From: a virus
Length of the DNA stretch: 64,000 nucleotides
Strand: one strand, 5' to 3'
IMG/VR virus record: IMGVR_UViG_3300025727_000603
Span: 1 to 64,000 of that record
The notes below the pieces were generated by a model. That model was not told the DNA's origin. It worked only from the letters and a program-made list of their open reading frames with translations, and ran no database searches. The position numbers and the translations under genes are program-made. Shown piece after piece: positions 63,196 through 64,000 of this stretch. The number at the start of each line of letters is the position of its first letter. Positions within the stretch are counted from its first letter, which is position 1.

Positions 63196-64000
63196 ATGGG
63201 TTACTTTTCAAAAAATAGTGGGTTAATAGGCACAGGTCAGAACAAACGTGTAGGCGTGCATGATATTATATCCAGTAAACTTAATAATAGTGGATCATTC
63301 TTTTCATCAGGTGAGAATTTAATATTTACAACATCCAGAATGGTTGGTCCTATTGGTCCATCCAAACAAATGACCGATGCCTTTTATGGAGACTATTACA
63401 CAGCTGGTGTTATGGATCTATTTGATACGCAACCATACAACGGTATACAACGATTCAATGTACCTGCGTCGGGTGATTATAGGTTTTATATGATGGGTGC
63501 TTATGCTGGAGGTAATAGATATCAAGGGTACAGCAATAGCGATATATTTGACACAACTTTAGCTATATCTAATGAGCAGGCAATAACTAGCAGTACTAAC
63601 TTAAATTATACATTTGGATGTCCAGGTCTTCTAGTATGCGATATTACTCTAACAGAAGGCGATGTTCTCGACATACTAGTGGGGCAGTCTGGTAATCAAT
63701 CCTTTTTTAGTAACAGGTTTTCTGTTGCTGGTTCTGGCGGTGGTGCTTCAGCAGTTTGGGTTGGTGGGCATGGATCGTCTACGTGGGCTATTGCTGGCGG
63801 TGGCGGATCTGATCGTGATGCCGGAACCGGCTATAACAATGGAAAGGGGAATGCGCCATATAGCACAACGGGCGGTTCTGGTGGTTCTGGTTTGGGTGGT
63901 ACTAACGGCGCTGGTGGTGCTTCGAGTGATAATCATGGTGCTGCTGGTGCAGGTCTAACGGGAAATGGTTCTAGTCACAACGATAACCGAGGGAATTTTT
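63196..64000 (+). CDS. Glycine-rich adhesin, partial at window end
   Basis: From the ATG at 63196 the frame is open to the window end (268 codons). The N-terminus is MGYFSKNSGLIGTGQNK; a beta domain follows (FNVPASGDYRFYMMGAYAGG, then LLVCDITLTEGDVLDILVGQ), then a glycine/serine-rich part (GSGGGASAVW, GGSGGSGLGGTNG). The order beta domain then LTEGDxxxIxVGQ then glycine-rich is the same as in the 57899 adhesin, so they are related. It is probably another receptor-binding tip. Confidence 0.75.
   Translation, partial: MGYFSKNSGLIGTGQNKRVGVHDIISSKLNNSGSFFSSGENLIFTTSRMVGPIGPSKQMTDAFYGDYYTAGVMDLFDTQPYNGIQRFNVPASGDYRFYMMGAYAGGNRYQGYSNSDIFDTTLAISNEQAITSSTNLNYTFGCPGLLVCDITLTEGDVLDILVGQSGNQSFFSNRFSVAGSGGGASAVWVGGHGSSTWAIAGGGGSDRDAGTGYNNGKGNAPYSTTGGSGGSGLGGTNGAGGASSDNHGAAGAGLTGNGSSHNDNRGNF

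Overview
The window is a contiguous piece of an AT-rich (roughly one-third GC by hand counts of sample lines), tailed T4-like phage genome (contractile-tail myovirus). The baseplate proteins, the DUF4815-type gp10-like protein and the tail-fibre modules resemble those of marine T4-like phages (cyanophages and pelagiphages). The host cannot be read from the sequence. Nearly everything is on the + strand in tightly packed genes. No tRNA, integrase, transposon or CRISPR array was seen, and no gene-free stretch exceeds about 90 bases.

Layout. (1) 1-1653, minus strand: a gp19-family tail-tube/initiator protein (probably gp54, cut by the window edge), an unassigned 196-residue morphogenesis protein, and head-completion protein gp4. 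A divergent pair of T4-type late promoters (TATAAATA) at 1660-1689 separates these from the + strand operon. (2) 1704-15922: baseplate genes in recognisable T4-like order: gp48, gp53-like, gp27-like hub, gp5-like spike without a lysozyme domain, a coiled-coil hub-associated protein, gp25, gp6, gp7-like and gp8-like. (3) 15941-33715: a giant 4335-residue gp10-like protein, a 70-residue coiled-coil protein and a 1512-residue tail fibre with a C-terminal self-processing/chaperone-type domain. (4) 33715-52579: an accessory island of about 19 kb. (5) 52633-64000: a modular tail-fibre and receptor-binding region with duplicated fibre + adhesin pairs and glycine-rich adhesin domains. The last gene runs off the window.

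The accessory island is the most unusual part. It encodes eight radical SAM proteins. Two have a textbook or near-textbook SPASM domain and lie immediately before a 262-residue protein whose C-terminus carries nine cysteines in a perfect C-x3-C-x1 hexad register. This looks like a RiPP-type maturase/substrate arrangement, but with a virion-like substrate. The island also holds a flavin-dependent tryptophan-halogenase-like enzyme set between the two halves of a split transketolase, a nucleotide-sugar dehydrogenase, two SDR epimerases, a PIG-L deacetylase, a polysaccharide deacetylase, a GT2 glycosyltransferase, two GT-like proteins and several unrecognised proteins.

The island sits between tail-fibre genes with short overlaps and no promoter of its own that I could see. 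I infer that it is expressed late and that its products modify virion surface proteins or build a decoration carried by the virion (peptide crosslinking, halogenation, glycosylation). This is inference; the sequence shows only the gene content, motifs and arrangement.
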